A stretch of DNA of 64,000 nucleotides from Actinomyces denticolens (lineage in GTDB: Bacteria; Actinomycetota; Actinomycetes; Actinomycetales; Actinomycetaceae), in NCBI RefSeq assembly GCF_002072185.1, contig NZ_MVIW01000016.1, positions 1-64,000 on the forward strand, written 5' to 3'. The notes under the pieces are model-generated. The model was not told where the DNA came from. It worked only from the letters and a program-made list of their open reading frames with translations, and searched no databases. Positions within the stretch are counted from its first letter, which is position 1. Every line of letters begins with the position of its first letter. Made by a program: the position numbers and the translations under genes. Shown one piece after another: positions 8,301 to 16,684 of the stretch.

Positions 8301-9908
8301 ATGAGCCAGTCCCTCTCCGATAGCCGCCCCCAGGCGCCCTCCGCCCCCGAGACCTCCGAGAGCAACCCGTCCGCCGCCCCGCAGTCCCTCGCGCAGCGCG
8401 GCAACAACCGCTCCCGCCAGCCCACCAACCAGGCGTTCCGCGACTTCATCGGCTCGGGCTGGGGACCGCGCCCCGCCGAGCTCACGCCGCGCGCCGAGGC
8501 CGCCGACTGGGCCGCAGCCCGCCGGGCGGCATTGGGCGCCCAGTTCCCCGGCGAGCGCCTTGTCCTCCCCGCCGGCCCCCTCAAGGTCCGCAACAACGAC
8601 TGCGACTACCGCTTCCGCCCGCACTCCGCCTTCTCGCACCTGGCGGGCACCGGCACCGATTTCGAGCCCGACGCCGTGCTCGTCCTGGAGCCCCTCACGC
8701 CCGCCGGCGCCCCCGCCCCCGAGGGCGGGGCCACGCATGAGGGCGTCCTGTACTTCCGGCCCCGCGCCTCGCGGACCTCCCAGGAGTTCTACGCCAATCC
8801 CCGCTATGGCGAGCTGTGGGTGGGGGCGCGTCCCTCCATCGAGGAGGTTGAGGCGGTCACCGGTATCCGCTGTGCCCATATCGATAGGCTCGGCGACGCC
8901 CTGGCCAAGGATGCCGGGCCCGACGGCGTGCGCCTGCGCGTCATCGCCCAGGCCGATGAGTCCGTCACCGCGCTCGTGGATCAGGTCCGGCAGGCCGCGG
9001 GGCTGGCCAGTGGGCAGGCCGCCGCTGAGGTGGACGACCTCCTCCTGGAGGCCGCCAGCGAGCTGCGCCTGCGCAAGGATGCCTGGGAGATCGCCCAGAT
9101 GCAGGCCGCCGTCGACGCCACGAAGGCCGGGTTCGACGACCTCATCCGCTCCATCCCGCGCGCGGTGGGCCACTGGCGCGGCGAGCGCGTGCTGGAGGGG
9201 GCCTTCGCCGCCATCGCCCGTGAGGAGGGCAACGGCCTGGGCTACGACACGATCGCCGCGGCCGGGGACCACGCCAATACCCTGCACTGGATCAACAACG
9301 ACGGACCCGTGCGCCCCGGCGAGCTCGTGCTCGTGGACGCCGGCGTGGAGATCGACTCCCTCTACACCGCGGACGTCACCCGCACGATCCCGGTCGACGG
9401 CGTCTTCACCGCCCCGCAGCGCCGCGTCTACCAGGCGGTGCTCGACGCCGCCGATGCCGCCTTCGCCCGCGCGAACGAGCCCGGCTGCCGCTTCAAGGAC
9501 GTCCACACCGCGGCCATGGAAGTCATCGCCGCCCGCCTGGAGGAGTGGGGGCTGCTGCCCGAGGGCGTGACCGCTGCGGACTCCCTGAGCCCCGATGGTC
9601 AGTACCATCGTCGCTGGATGGTGCACGGCACGAGCCACCACCTGGGCCTCGACGTCCACGACTGCGCGCAGGCCCGCCGTGAGATGAGCATGGACGCGCT
9701 CCTGGAGCCGGGCATGGTCTTCACGATCGAGCCGGGCCTGTACTTCCGCGCCGATGACCTGCTCGCCCCCGAGGAGCTGCGCGGTATCGGGATCCGCATC
9801 GAGGACGACGTCGTCGTGCGCCCCGATGGGAGCGTCGAGCGGCTGACGGCGGGCATCCCCCGCACGGTCGAGGATGTCGAGGCCTGGGTGAGCGGCCTCA
9901 TCGCCTGA
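8301..9908 (+). CDS. pepP: Xaa-Pro aminopeptidase (aminopeptidase P, M24B)
   Basis: A 535-residue cytoplasmic metallopeptidase removing N-terminal residues that precede proline. An N-terminal AMP_N (creatinase-like) domain at about residues 50-240 is followed by the pita-bread M24 catalytic domain. Metal ligands are visible in order: LVDAGVEIDSLYTADVTRT (two Asp), HGTSHHLGLDVHD (His), FTIEPGLYF (Glu) and IRIEDDVVV (Glu). ATG 8301 follows GCGAGGA and marks where family-like sequence begins after an about 50-residue low-complexity leader; the open frame continues upstream through the repeat block, which I exclude. It is convergent with the VOC-protein gene. The family is certain. Confidence 0.93.
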   Translation: MSQSLSDSRPQAPSAPETSESNPSAAPQSLAQRGNNRSRQPTNQAFRDFIGSGWGPRPAELTPRAEAADWAAARRAALGAQFPGERLVLPAGPLKVRNNDCDYRFRPHSAFSHLAGTGTDFEPDAVLVLEPLTPAGAPAPEGGATHEGVLYFRPRASRTSQEFYANPRYGELWVGARPSIEEVEAVTGIRCAHIDRLGDALAKDAGPDGVRLRVIAQADESVTALVDQVRQAAGLASGQAAAEVDDLLLEAASELRLRKDAWEIAQMQAAVDATKAGFDDLIRSIPRAVGHWRGERVLEGAFAAIAREEGNGLGYDTIAAAGDHANTLHWINNDGPVRPGELVLVDAGVEIDSLYTADVTRTIPVDGVFTAPQRRVYQAVLDAADAAFARANEPGCRFKDVHTAAMEVIAARLEEWGLLPEGVTAADSLSPDGQYHRRWMVHGTSHHLGLDVHDCAQARREMSMDALLEPGMVFTIEPGLYFRADDLLAPEELRGIGIRIEDDVVVRPDGSVERLTAGIPRTVEDVEAWVSGLIA

Positions 9909-10011
9909 GGCGACTGGGCCTCGCGCCCGGCCGGTCCCCGGATCCCGTGCCGGGCCCGGGGCTCAGTCGGCCCTACCGGGGCTCGATCGCCCTGATGAGT
10001 CCCGGGTGCGT

Positions 10012-10632
10012 TCAGGCGAGCTCGCTGTCGTCATCGAAGATGACCCGCATATCGCCCTGGGCGTGCTGGATGGCGAGGACATCGTCGTCGCACAGGCCGG
10101 CCATGCGCACGCGGGCGCCGTCGCCCAGGGGAAGCTCCACGCGGGCGATGGCGCGCACGCCATTGGGATGGGTGAAGTCCCGGGGGCGCGGGTCCTCGGA
10201 GAAATGGCTCATGAAGAACGGCATCTCGGGGTCCTCGGGGAAGAAGACGCGGTAGTGGAGGCGGCGCCCATGGGTGTCGACGCGCGTGGGGGCCACTCGC
10301 AGACCACGGAAGCCGAAGCGCTCGACGACCTCGTCGAACTCCGCGTCCCCGCCCTCCAGGCAGACGGTGCGCAGCCCCTCCGGCCCCTTCTCCCACGAGG
10401 TGAATCGGCGGGTCGCCCGCCCGCTGGCCGTGGGAAGGGCCGACATGAGGCGAAGGAGGGGCGCCGGGAGGGTTCGCGCGAGGAGCTCCAGGTAGGGGCC
10501 TTCGGAGAAGTAGACGAGGGCGTTGATCGGCCGCCTCGAGCTCCCGTACTCGACGGCGAAGCCCCGTTCCCGGAAGTCCCGGACCGCTGCGTCGAGATCC
10601 TGTGCCCAGTAGATGACGTGACCTGTGCGCAT
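10012..10632 (-). CDS. VOC/glyoxalase-like domain protein
   Basis: A 206-residue protein with vicinal-oxygen-chelate (glyoxalase_3-like) features: the N-terminal MRTGHVIYWAQDLDAAVRDFRERGF strand-helix typical of VOC modules, INALVYFSEGPYLELLA, then a second module with HYRVFFPEDPEMPFFMSHF and DFTHPNGVRAI. His and Glu residues in these strands could bind a metal. Function is unknown. ATG 10632 has TACTGT (10644-10639, minus) exactly 6 nt upstream, suggesting leaderless transcription. It is divergent from the CDF exporter: 76 bp hold both starts, so the palindrome at 10656-10671 could influence both genes. Confidence 0.8.
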   Translation of the reverse strand: MRTGHVIYWAQDLDAAVRDFRERGFAVEYGSSRRPINALVYFSEGPYLELLARTLPAPLLRLMSALPTASGRATRRFTSWEKGPEGLRTVCLEGGDAEFDEVVERFGFRGLRVAPTRVDTHGRRLHYRVFFPEDPEMPFFMSHFSEDPRPRDFTHPNGVRAIARVELPLGDGARVRMAGLCDDDVLAIQHAQGDMRVIFDDDSELA

Positions 10633-10655
10633 GCGGCCACAGTACCGGCATTCGC

Positions 10656-10671
10656 CTTAGGTCGCCCTAAG
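10656..10671. promoter_or_regulatory. Palindromic operator candidate, DtxR/MntR type
   Basis: CTTAGG-TCGC-CCTAAG is a perfect 6+4+6 palindrome just upstream of the -35 box of the CDF metal exporter. TTAGG/CCTAA half-sites are the core of DtxR/IdeR/MntR-family boxes. Its place upstream of a metal efflux gene suggests metal-responsive control; whether it activates or represses is not visible. Confidence 0.55.
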
Positions 10672-10674
10672 TTC

Positions 10675-10702
10675 TTGACTCATAAAATTATCTTGATACG
10701 AT
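10675..10702 (+). promoter_or_regulatory. Sigma-70 type promoter of the CDF gene
   Basis: TTGACT (10675-10680), a 16-bp A/T-rich spacer and TACGAT (10697-10702) form the best consensus promoter in the window. The expected start point, about 7 nt on, coincides with the GTG at 10709, so the mRNA should be leaderless. Confidence 0.8.
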
Positions 10703-10708
10703 CGAAGA

Positions 10709-11692
10709 GTGAGTCCCACCCAGCGCCCCAGCACCCGCTTCGCCCCCGGCCCCCACGATCGAGGCCGTTCCCACGATCACTCCCACGGCGATTCCCACGA
10801 CCACGGGGCGGATGCCTCGCGGCGCCGCCTGGCCATCGCACTCGCGCTGACCTCGTTCGTGCTCGTCGCCGAGGCGATCATCTCCGTGCTCACCGGCTCG
10901 CTCGCCCTTCTGGCGGACGCCGGCCACATGCTCACCGACTCCGCGGGACTCGTCATGGCGCTGACGGCGGCCCATCTGTCCGCCCGGCCGGCCACGGATC
11001 GCAGCACCTGGGGGCTGCGCCGCGCGGAGGCCCTCGGGGCGGCCCTTCAGGCGGGGATGCTCGGCGTCGTCGGCGCGGTGGTGGCCCTCCAGGCGGTGCG
11101 CCACCTCATCACCGCGCCGCCGGTTCAGGCCCACGGGATGGCGGCGATGGGCGTCATCGGCCTGATCGCCAACATCGTCGCGCTACTGGTCCTGGCGGGA
11201 GGGCGCGGGGAGAGCCTCAATACGCGCGCCGCGTTCCTCGAGGTCCTGGGCGACGCGCTGGGGTCGGTGGGCGTCATCGGCGCGGCCGTCGTGGTGGCAC
11301 TCACGGGCTGGGATCGCGCCGATGCCGTCGCCTCCCTCGTGATCGTGGCGCTCATCGTGCCCAGGGCGGCGGTGCTCCTGCGCCAGGCGATGCGCCATCT
11401 CATGGACTTCACGCCCGAGGACCTCGACCTGGCCGAGGTGCGCGCGCACATGTCCTCCCTGGAGCACGTCGAGGCGGTCCACGACCTGCACGCCTGGACG
11501 GTGGCCTCGGGGCTGCCCGTGCTCACCGCGCATGTGGTGGTGCGCGACGAGTGCCTGCGGGACGGGCACTCGGCGACGATCCTCGACCGCCTCCAGGAGT
11601 GCGCCGCCGAGCACTTCCCCGTGCGGATCCAGCACTCGACCTTCCAGATCGAGCCCATCTCCCATCTCGAGCACGAGCCCGCCTACTGCTGA
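10709..11692 (+). CDS. Cation diffusion facilitator (Zn/Co-type) metal exporter
   Basis: A 327-residue CDF transporter that should exchange cytoplasmic divalent metal for protons. A His-rich N-terminus (repeated HDHSHGD-type residues) is followed by six membrane segments and a C-terminal cytoplasmic metal-sensing domain with VEAVHDLHAWTVASG and a late HEP. The helix-2 site ADAGHMLTDSAG holds the usual HxxxD, while the helix-5 site reads EVLGD, with Glu where CzcD-type proteins have His; this could tune metal selectivity. GTG 10709 is the start: a promoter places transcription initiation on it and there is no ribosome-binding site. Substrate inferred as Zn2+ or a similar ion. A weak hairpin (11694-11726) follows. 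Confidence 0.92.
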   Translation: MSPTQRPSTRFAPGPHDRGRSHDHSHGDSHDHGADASRRRLAIALALTSFVLVAEAIISVLTGSLALLADAGHMLTDSAGLVMALTAAHLSARPATDRSTWGLRRAEALGAALQAGMLGVVGAVVALQAVRHLITAPPVQAHGMAAMGVIGLIANIVALLVLAGGRGESLNTRAAFLEVLGDALGSVGVIGAAVVVALTGWDRADAVASLVIVALIVPRAAVLLRQAMRHLMDFTPEDLDLAEVRAHMSSLEHVEAVHDLHAWTVASGLPVLTAHVVVRDECLRDGHSATILDRLQECAAEHFPVRIQHSTFQIEPISHLEHEPAYC

Positions 11693-11693
11693 G

Positions 11694-11726
11694 GAGGAGC
11701 GGCCGACCCCCTGGGCGGCGCTCCTC
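11694..11726. terminator. Hairpin between convergent genes
   Basis: GAGGAGCG (11694-11701) and CGCTCCTC (11719-11726) form an 8-bp stem with a 17-nt loop, between the CDF stop and the stop of the convergent YflT-domain gene at 11728. Candidate shared terminator; no U-tract. Confidence 0.4.
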
Positions 11727-11727
11727 G

Positions 11728-12519
11728 TCAGCGGCGCAGATAGGGGTCGTAGTCCTCGGGGACCGGGGGTTCGCCCTCGGCGGCACCGCCGGGCTCAGCC
11801 CCCTCGACAGGGCCGGGGGCGGCGGGGATGCCGGGAGCCGCGGGAGCGCCGAGGACTCCAGGGGCGGCGCCGGCCCCGCCGCCGCCCGAGGCCGCGCCGC
11901 CCGGCTGGATGCGCACGCCGAAGCGGGGCTGCTCGTCGGGGCGCGATCCGAATGCCGTGGGCCCGTCTTCGGACTCCGCACGGGCGCGACGGCGCTCCTC
12001 GGCACGGCGCGCGGCCTGGCCGCCCCGGCTCAGGTTGCCCGGCGCGTCGGCCAGCGCCCGGGCGGCCTCCTGGACCCGGTCCGAGGCGAGGATCGAGTAG
12101 CGCGAGGCCACCACCTGGCTAATGGAGGTGAAATCCCGACGGCCACGCGTGAGCGCATAGCCGACCGCCTGGAAGAGGATCCCCCACACAACGCCCAGCA
12201 GCACGGCGCCGAGGAGCATGGGGGGCGTCGAGGCGCTGCCAATGAAGTTCATCATGAGGGCGAAGAACACGCCGATCCACAGTCCGGACCCGGCGCCGCC
12301 GGCCACCGCCCGCCCCCAGCTCATGCGGCCGGTGATGCGCTCGACCTGCCGCAGATCCGTGCCGATGATCGACAGCAGCTGGACGGGGAAGCCCTCGTCC
12401 GACAGGGAGTCGACGGCGTGCTGCGCCTGCGCGTAGGTGGTGAAGGAGGCGATCTCCTCCCCCTGGGGCAGCGCGCCCCCGCGGCCGGCGGTCATGTCAG
12501 GACCCATCTGGATGCTCAT
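11728..12519 (-). CDS. YflT/general stress 17M-domain membrane protein
   Basis: A 263-residue protein. Residues about 20-75 form the heat-induced stress protein YflT domain (GEEIASFTTYAQAQHAVDSL through VQLLSIIGTDLRQVERITG), followed by two membrane segments (WIGVFFALMMNFIG and LLGAVLLGVVWGILFQAVGY), a basic stretch, and a Gly/Pro/Ala-rich tail ending DYDPYLRR. Comparable to M. tuberculosis Rv1234, which also lies near the MgtE-N/CBS, DUF1003 and Mrp genes. Function unknown. ATG 12519 has GACGAT 6 nt upstream, a weaker member of the leaderless pattern. Confidence 0.82.
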   Translation of the reverse strand: MSIQMGPDMTAGRGGALPQGEEIASFTTYAQAQHAVDSLSDEGFPVQLLSIIGTDLRQVERITGRMSWGRAVAGGAGSGLWIGVFFALMMNFIGSASTPPMLLGAVLLGVVWGILFQAVGYALTRGRRDFTSISQVVASRYSILASDRVQEAARALADAPGNLSRGGQAARRAEERRRARAESEDGPTAFGSRPDEQPRFGVRIQPGGAASGGGGAGAAPGVLGAPAAPGIPAAPGPVEGAEPGGAAEGEPPVPEDYDPYLRR

Positions 12520-12999
12520 GGCCCCATCGTCCCATGCCGACCGCCTCGGGACCGAGCCGGTCCGCCCTCCGCCGCCCCGATCCGCTCTCAGCGACCACGG
12601 GGCGGCGGGGGAATATCGGCCCGACGGCGCCCCTCAGGCATCAGCAGCGAGCGAGCGCCCGGCCGTTCGATTCCCATCAGGAGCATTCATCAGATCTCCG
12701 CCGCACCGACCGCGCCCTCGATTCAGAAGAGTCATGTACATAAGCGAAACGATGGAGTCGGCGGCAGAAAGAACAAGCCGATGCAATATATCACGAACTC
12801 ACAACGAATGCACCGCGCCATGGATTCACTATTCACATGATTCCATGCCCACAGGTAATCCAGTGGTCGCGACCGTGAACGCAGGCTCGCATTATCGGCC
12901 CATCCACCACGAGGGATTTGGGCGGCCCTTGGGGCATCACGCTCCCGCCCGAGCGGGGAGCTTGCACACGCCGGGAACATCTGCGACCCGGAGGCCATC
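12520..12999. other. Intergenic region with A+T-enriched segment
   Basis: 480 bp without a convincing gene. From about 12640 the base composition drops well below that of the surroundings (runs such as CAATATATCACGAACTC near 12783). Open frames crossing it have no start context, no recognisable sequence, and change composition midway. It may be the decayed remainder of acquired DNA that also includes the small gene at 13000. Confidence 0.45.
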
Positions 13000-13221
13000 G
13001 TGACCACTCAGAAGAGCGCGCGAATGCGGAATGGAACGGCACTTCAGTTCCTCTGGGGACTCCTTGTGATGAAGATCATCACCTGCTGCATCCGGGGGTT
13101 GCCCCTCTCAGTACTCAGCACATGGACGGACTTCACAACCTGGATATACGCGCTCGTCCCGGCCATGATCTTCGCCGTCAGCCACTACCGCTTCTCGAGA
13201 AGCCATCACAATCCGTCTTAA
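13000..13221 (+). CDS. Small hypothetical membrane protein
   Basis: A 73-residue protein I do not recognise. GTG 13000 follows a good GGAGG at 12990-12994. Two hydrophobic segments (ALQFLWGLLVMKIITCCI and IYALVPAMIFAVSHY) suggest a small two-pass membrane protein with a basic, His/Ser-rich C-terminus. Base composition is lower in G+C than in neighbouring genes. It lies between the YflT-domain gene and the MgtE-N/CBS gene, where the mycobacterial block has no such gene, so it may be lineage-specific or acquired. Could be spurious, but the ribosome-binding site and hydrophobic pattern favour a real gene. Confidence 0.5.
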   Translation: MTTQKSARMRNGTALQFLWGLLVMKIITCCIRGLPLSVLSTWTDFTTWIYALVPAMIFAVSHYRFSRSHHNPS

Positions 13222-13364
13222 GGCTCGGGAGAGCACAGGGCGGCGCCGAGGCGCCGAATGTCGGTGTCGGCGGGCGCGAGGATTCGCCGAGGGCTCTTCC
13301 GGCGGACCTTCCTCGCGCCCCCGGCTCACCGGCCCGCCCCCTCGGATACGACTAGGCTGTGCCC

Positions 13365-14657
13365 GTGGAGAACAGCAGGACGCGCAGCACAAGCAGGGTC
13401 TTCGTGGCCCGACTCGTCGGCACGACCGTCTTCGATCCCCTCGGGGATCCCGTCGGCCGTGTCCACGATGTCGTCGTCCTCATCCAGCTGCGCGGCGAGC
13501 CCCGCGCGGTGGGCTGCGTCATCGAGGTGCCCGGGCGGCGCCGCGTCTTCCTTCCGCTGTCGCGCATCACGGCGATCGAGCCGGGCGCGGTCATCACCAC
13601 GGGCGTGGTCAACATGCGCCGCTTCGAGCAGCGCAAGGTCGAGACCCTCGTGGTCGGCGAGCTCCTCGACCGCGTCGTCACCCTCAAGGACGGCACGGGC
13701 ACCGTGGAGATCCGCGATGTGGCCATCGAGCGCGACGCCGGCATGGACTGGAAGGTCACCCGCCTGTTCGTCCAGCGCGCCTCCTCGGGCCCTCTGGGGT
13801 TGCGGCGCGGGGAGACCGCCATGGTCCGCCCCGATGAGGTCACGGGCCTGGCCGGCGGCATGGAGCAGCAGGGAGTCACCGCCCTCCTGGCCACGCTGGA
13901 GGATCTCAAGCCCGCGGATCTGGCCGAGGCGCTGCGGGACCTCCCCCGCACTCGCCGCGTGGAGGTGGCGCGCGAGCTGCCCGATGACCGCCTCGCCGAC
14001 GCCGTCGAGGAGCTGGGCGATGACGACGCCGTCGCCCTCCTGTCCGCCCTGGAGTCGGCCCGTGCCGCCGACGTCCTGGAGGCCATGCAGCCCGACGACG
14101 CAGCCGACCTCGTCGCCGAGCTCCCCCAGCTCAAGGCCAACGAGCTCCTCGAGCTCATGCAGCCCGATGAGGCCGCCGACGTGCGCCGCCTCATGCGCTA
14201 CGACGAGTACACCGCCGGCGGCCTCATGACCACCGAGCCGATCATCCTGCCGCCCGAGGCGAGCGTGGCCACCCTGCTGGCCCAGGCCCGCAAGGCGGAG
14301 GTCCCCCCGGCCCTGGCGGCGGTGGCCTTCGTGTGCCGCCCACCGCTGGAGAGCCCGACGGGCATGTACCTGGGCATGGTCCACCTCCAGCGCGCCCTGC
14401 GCGAGCGCCCCCAGCAGATGGTGGGGCGCATCCTGGATAAGGACCTCGGCGCCGTCGGGCCCACCGATTCCATCGGCACGATCACGCGTCTCCTGGCCAC
14501 GTACAATCTCACGGCCATGCCGGTGTGCGATGAGGCCGGTCGCCTCGTGGGCGCGGTGAGCGTCGACGACGTCCTCGACCACCTCATGCCCGACGACTGG
14601 CGCGAGGCCGATGACGCCGTCACCGACGAGATGATCGAGAGGAGCGCCAATGCCTGA
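13365..14657 (+). CDS. MgtE N-terminal/CBS domain protein (cytosolic)
   Basis: A 430-residue protein with the soluble parts of a magnesium transporter but no membrane domain. A PRC-barrel-like N-terminus (FVARLVGTTVFDPLGDPVG) is followed by MgtE-N helical repeats (residues about 165-270, with ALESARAADVLEAMQPDDAADL) and a CBS pair containing YTAGGLMTTEP and YNLTAMPVCDEAGRLVGAVSVDDVLDHL. Comparable to Rv1232c. Probably a Mg2+ or nucleotide sensor acting with the following membrane protein. GTG 13365 has TAGGCT (13353-13358) 6 nt upstream; GTG 13359 is an alternative start. The stop overlaps the start of the DUF1003 gene by 8 bp. Confidence 0.87.
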   Translation: MENSRTRSTSRVFVARLVGTTVFDPLGDPVGRVHDVVVLIQLRGEPRAVGCVIEVPGRRRVFLPLSRITAIEPGAVITTGVVNMRRFEQRKVETLVVGELLDRVVTLKDGTGTVEIRDVAIERDAGMDWKVTRLFVQRASSGPLGLRRGETAMVRPDEVTGLAGGMEQQGVTALLATLEDLKPADLAEALRDLPRTRRVEVARELPDDRLADAVEELGDDDAVALLSALESARAADVLEAMQPDDAADLVAELPQLKANELLELMQPDEAADVRRLMRYDEYTAGGLMTTEPIILPPEASVATLLAQARKAEVPPALAAVAFVCRPPLESPTGMYLGMVHLQRALRERPQQMVGRILDKDLGAVGPTDSIGTITRLLATYNLTAMPVCDEAGRLVGAVSVDDVLDHLMPDDWREADDAVTDEMIERSANA

Positions 14658-15246
14658 GCAGCTCGACCAGCCGTTGGACCAGGGACGCGGTCGCCGACTG
14701 CGCGGGCTGCGCCCGCGCCGGTCCTCGCGCTCGGATGCCTTCGGACGCTTCGCCGAGGCCACCGCCCGCTTCATGGGCTCACCGAGGTTCGTCCTGTACA
14801 TGACGGTCTTCGTCATCGCCTGGATCGTGGCGAACATCGCCCTGGCGAGCGCCTCCAAGGCCTGGGACCCCTACCCGTTCATCCTGCTCAACCTGGCCTT
14901 CTCCACCCAGGCCTCCTACTCCGCCCCCCTCATCCTGCTGGCGCAGAACCGCCAGGACGACCGCGACCGCGTCACCGCCGAGCAGGACCGCCAGCGCGCC
15001 GAGCGCAATCTGGAGGACACCGAGTACCTCACCCGGGAGATCGCCGCGCTGCGTCTGGCGATGAACGACGTCGCCACCCGCGACTTCGTGCGCGGCGAGC
15101 TGCGGGACATGCTCTCCGAGATCCTCGCCGAGGAGCGCGCCATCCGCGAGGAGATCTCCGAGCTCGGCGACGACGAGCACGCCGAGGGCGATGAGGCGCC
15201 CGTCCTGGCCGAGACGACCTCCCCCGGGCTCGCCCACGGGGCCTGA
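14650..15246 (+). CDS. DUF1003 membrane protein
   Basis: A 198-residue protein of the DUF1003 family: a basic N-terminus, two membrane segments around FVLYMTVFVIAWIVANIA and PYPFILLNLAFSTQASYSAPLIL, the family signature NLAFSTQASYSAPLILLAQNRQ, and a long C-terminal coiled coil with DRDRVTAEQDRQRAERN. Function unknown; in mycobacteria (Rv1231c) it also neighbours the MgtE-N/CBS gene. The 8-bp overlap with that gene implies translational coupling, so the two products probably work together. Confidence 0.9.
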   Translation: MPEQLDQPLDQGRGRRLRGLRPRRSSRSDAFGRFAEATARFMGSPRFVLYMTVFVIAWIVANIALASASKAWDPYPFILLNLAFSTQASYSAPLILLAQNRQDDRDRVTAEQDRQRAERNLEDTEYLTREIAALRLAMNDVATRDFVRGELRDMLSEILAEERAIREEISELGDDEHAEGDEAPVLAETTSPGLAHGA

Positions 15247-15344
15247 CCCGGTCCGGCGCTCCCACTCGCCCACCCGGCCCCTCCACGATCTGACACAGTC
15301 GGCCCAGAGCTGGCGCACCCAGGGCGAGCCCGTAGGATGAGGGC

Positions 15345-16487
15345 ATGTCGATGCCCACTGAAGAGGCCGTCCGCGATGCGCTCGCCCGCGTCAACGACCC
15401 TGAGATCCGTCGTCCCATCACCGAGCTCGGAATGGTGGACTCCCTCGAGATCTCACCCGACGGCGTCGTGAGCGTCCATGTGCTCCTGACCGTGGCGGGC
15501 TGCCCGCTCAAGGACACGATCACGGAGGACACCACGAGGGAGGTCGGCGCCGTCGAGGGCGTCACCGATGTGCGCGTGAGCCTGGGCGTCATGACCGATG
15601 AGCAGCGGGCGGCCCTTCGCTCCCAGCTGCGCGGAGGGGCGGCGGAGCCCGTCATCCCCTTCACCCAGCCCGGCTCGCTCACCCGCGTCTACGCGGTCAC
15701 CTCCGGCAAGGGGGGCGTCGGCAAGTCCTCGGTGACGGCCAACCTCGCCGCCGCCATGGCCGCGCAGGGCCTGAGCGTGGGTGTCGTCGACGCGGATATC
15801 TACGGTTTCTCCATCCCCCGGATGCTGGGCTCGGAGCAGGTGCCCACCCAGCTCGATGGCATGATCGTCCCTCCCATCGCCCATGGCGTGAAGCTCATCT
15901 CGATCGGCATGTTCGTCGATGAGAAGCAGCCCGTCGTCTGGCGCGGCCCCATGCTGCACCGGGCGGTCCAGCAGTTCCTCTCCGATGTCTTCTGGGGGGA
16001 CCTCGACGTCCTCCTCCTCGACCTGCCCCCGGGCACCGGGGATGTGACGATCTCCGTGGCCCAGCTGCTGCCCAACGCGGAGATCCTCGTGGTCACCACG
16101 CCCCAGCAGGCGGCGGCGGAGGTGGCCGAGCGCACGGGCCTCATCGCCGCCCAGACCAAGCAGCGGGTGGTGGGCGTCATTGAGAACATGTCCTACTTGA
16201 CGCAGCCCGACGGCTCTCGCCTGGAGGTCTTCGGCTCCGGCGGCGGCCAGGCCGTGGCGGGCTCCCTGTCCGAGACTTTGGGCTACGACGTGCCGCTGCT
16301 CGCCCAACTGCCCCTGGACATCAAGCTGCGCGAGGGCTCCGACACCGGCGTGCCCGCGACCATCGGCGAGGGCGGGCATGCGCCCGCGGACGCCCCGGCC
16401 GCCCAGGAGCTGGCGGCGGTGGCGCAGAGGCTGTCCCACCGCTCCCGGGGCCTGTCCGGCCGTCCCCTCGGCGTCACCCCCGCCTGA
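15345..16487 (+). CDS. mrp: Mrp/NBP35-type Fe-S carrier ATPase
   Basis: A 380-residue P-loop ATPase of the Mrp/ApbC family, which carries and delivers iron-sulfur clusters. The N-terminal MIP18/DUF59 domain (residues 1-100) contains VAGCPLKDTI; the deviant Walker A GKGGVGKSSVTANLA is at about residues 124-138, followed by DADIYGFSIPRML, LLLDLPPGTGD and VGVIENMSYL. The C-terminal CxxC of many Mrp proteins is absent here (ENMSYLTQPDG), as is frequent in actinobacterial members. ATG 15345 has TAGGAT at 15333-15338, exactly 6 nt upstream, indicating a leaderless transcript. Matches Rv1229c in context. Confidence 0.93.
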   Translation: MSMPTEEAVRDALARVNDPEIRRPITELGMVDSLEISPDGVVSVHVLLTVAGCPLKDTITEDTTREVGAVEGVTDVRVSLGVMTDEQRAALRSQLRGGAAEPVIPFTQPGSLTRVYAVTSGKGGVGKSSVTANLAAAMAAQGLSVGVVDADIYGFSIPRMLGSEQVPTQLDGMIVPPIAHGVKLISIGMFVDEKQPVVWRGPMLHRAVQQFLSDVFWGDLDVLLLDLPPGTGDVTISVAQLLPNAEILVVTTPQQAAAEVAERTGLIAAQTKQRVVGVIENMSYLTQPDGSRLEVFGSGGGQAVAGSLSETLGYDVPLLAQLPLDIKLREGSDTGVPATIGEGGHAPADAPAAQELAAVAQRLSHRSRGLSGRPLGVTPA

Positions 16488-16508
16488 CCTTCCCATCCCC
16501 CTCCTCAT

Positions 16509-16562
16509 CGAGACCGGTCGTTATTGTCATCGAGACCGGTTGATACGGACGCCGAGACCGGT
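16509..16562. repeat. 22-bp-period repeat, family A, copy 1 (3 cores)
   Basis: Three CGAGACCGGT cores at 16509-16518, 16531-16540 and 16553-16562, spaced exactly 22 bp, in the convergent gap between mrp and tatB. The 12-nt spacers are similar but not identical (CGTTATTGTCAT, TGATACGGACGC). Each core centres on the palindrome ACCGGT. Confidence 0.85.
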
Positions 16563-16684
16563 CCGGGGCGGGCAGCGCGACGCGATCGGGGCGCGCCGGG
16601 GTCCCTCGCCGGGAACCATCGGTGGGGAGGATCGCCGTCGACGCACTGTTCCACGGGGTGAACCAGTCGAATGGCTGGCGGGGC

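Noticed and set aside
10006-12840. 944-codon plus-strand open frame
   Set aside because: It crosses genes on both strands, including the CDF gene in the wrong frame, and has no coherent domain.
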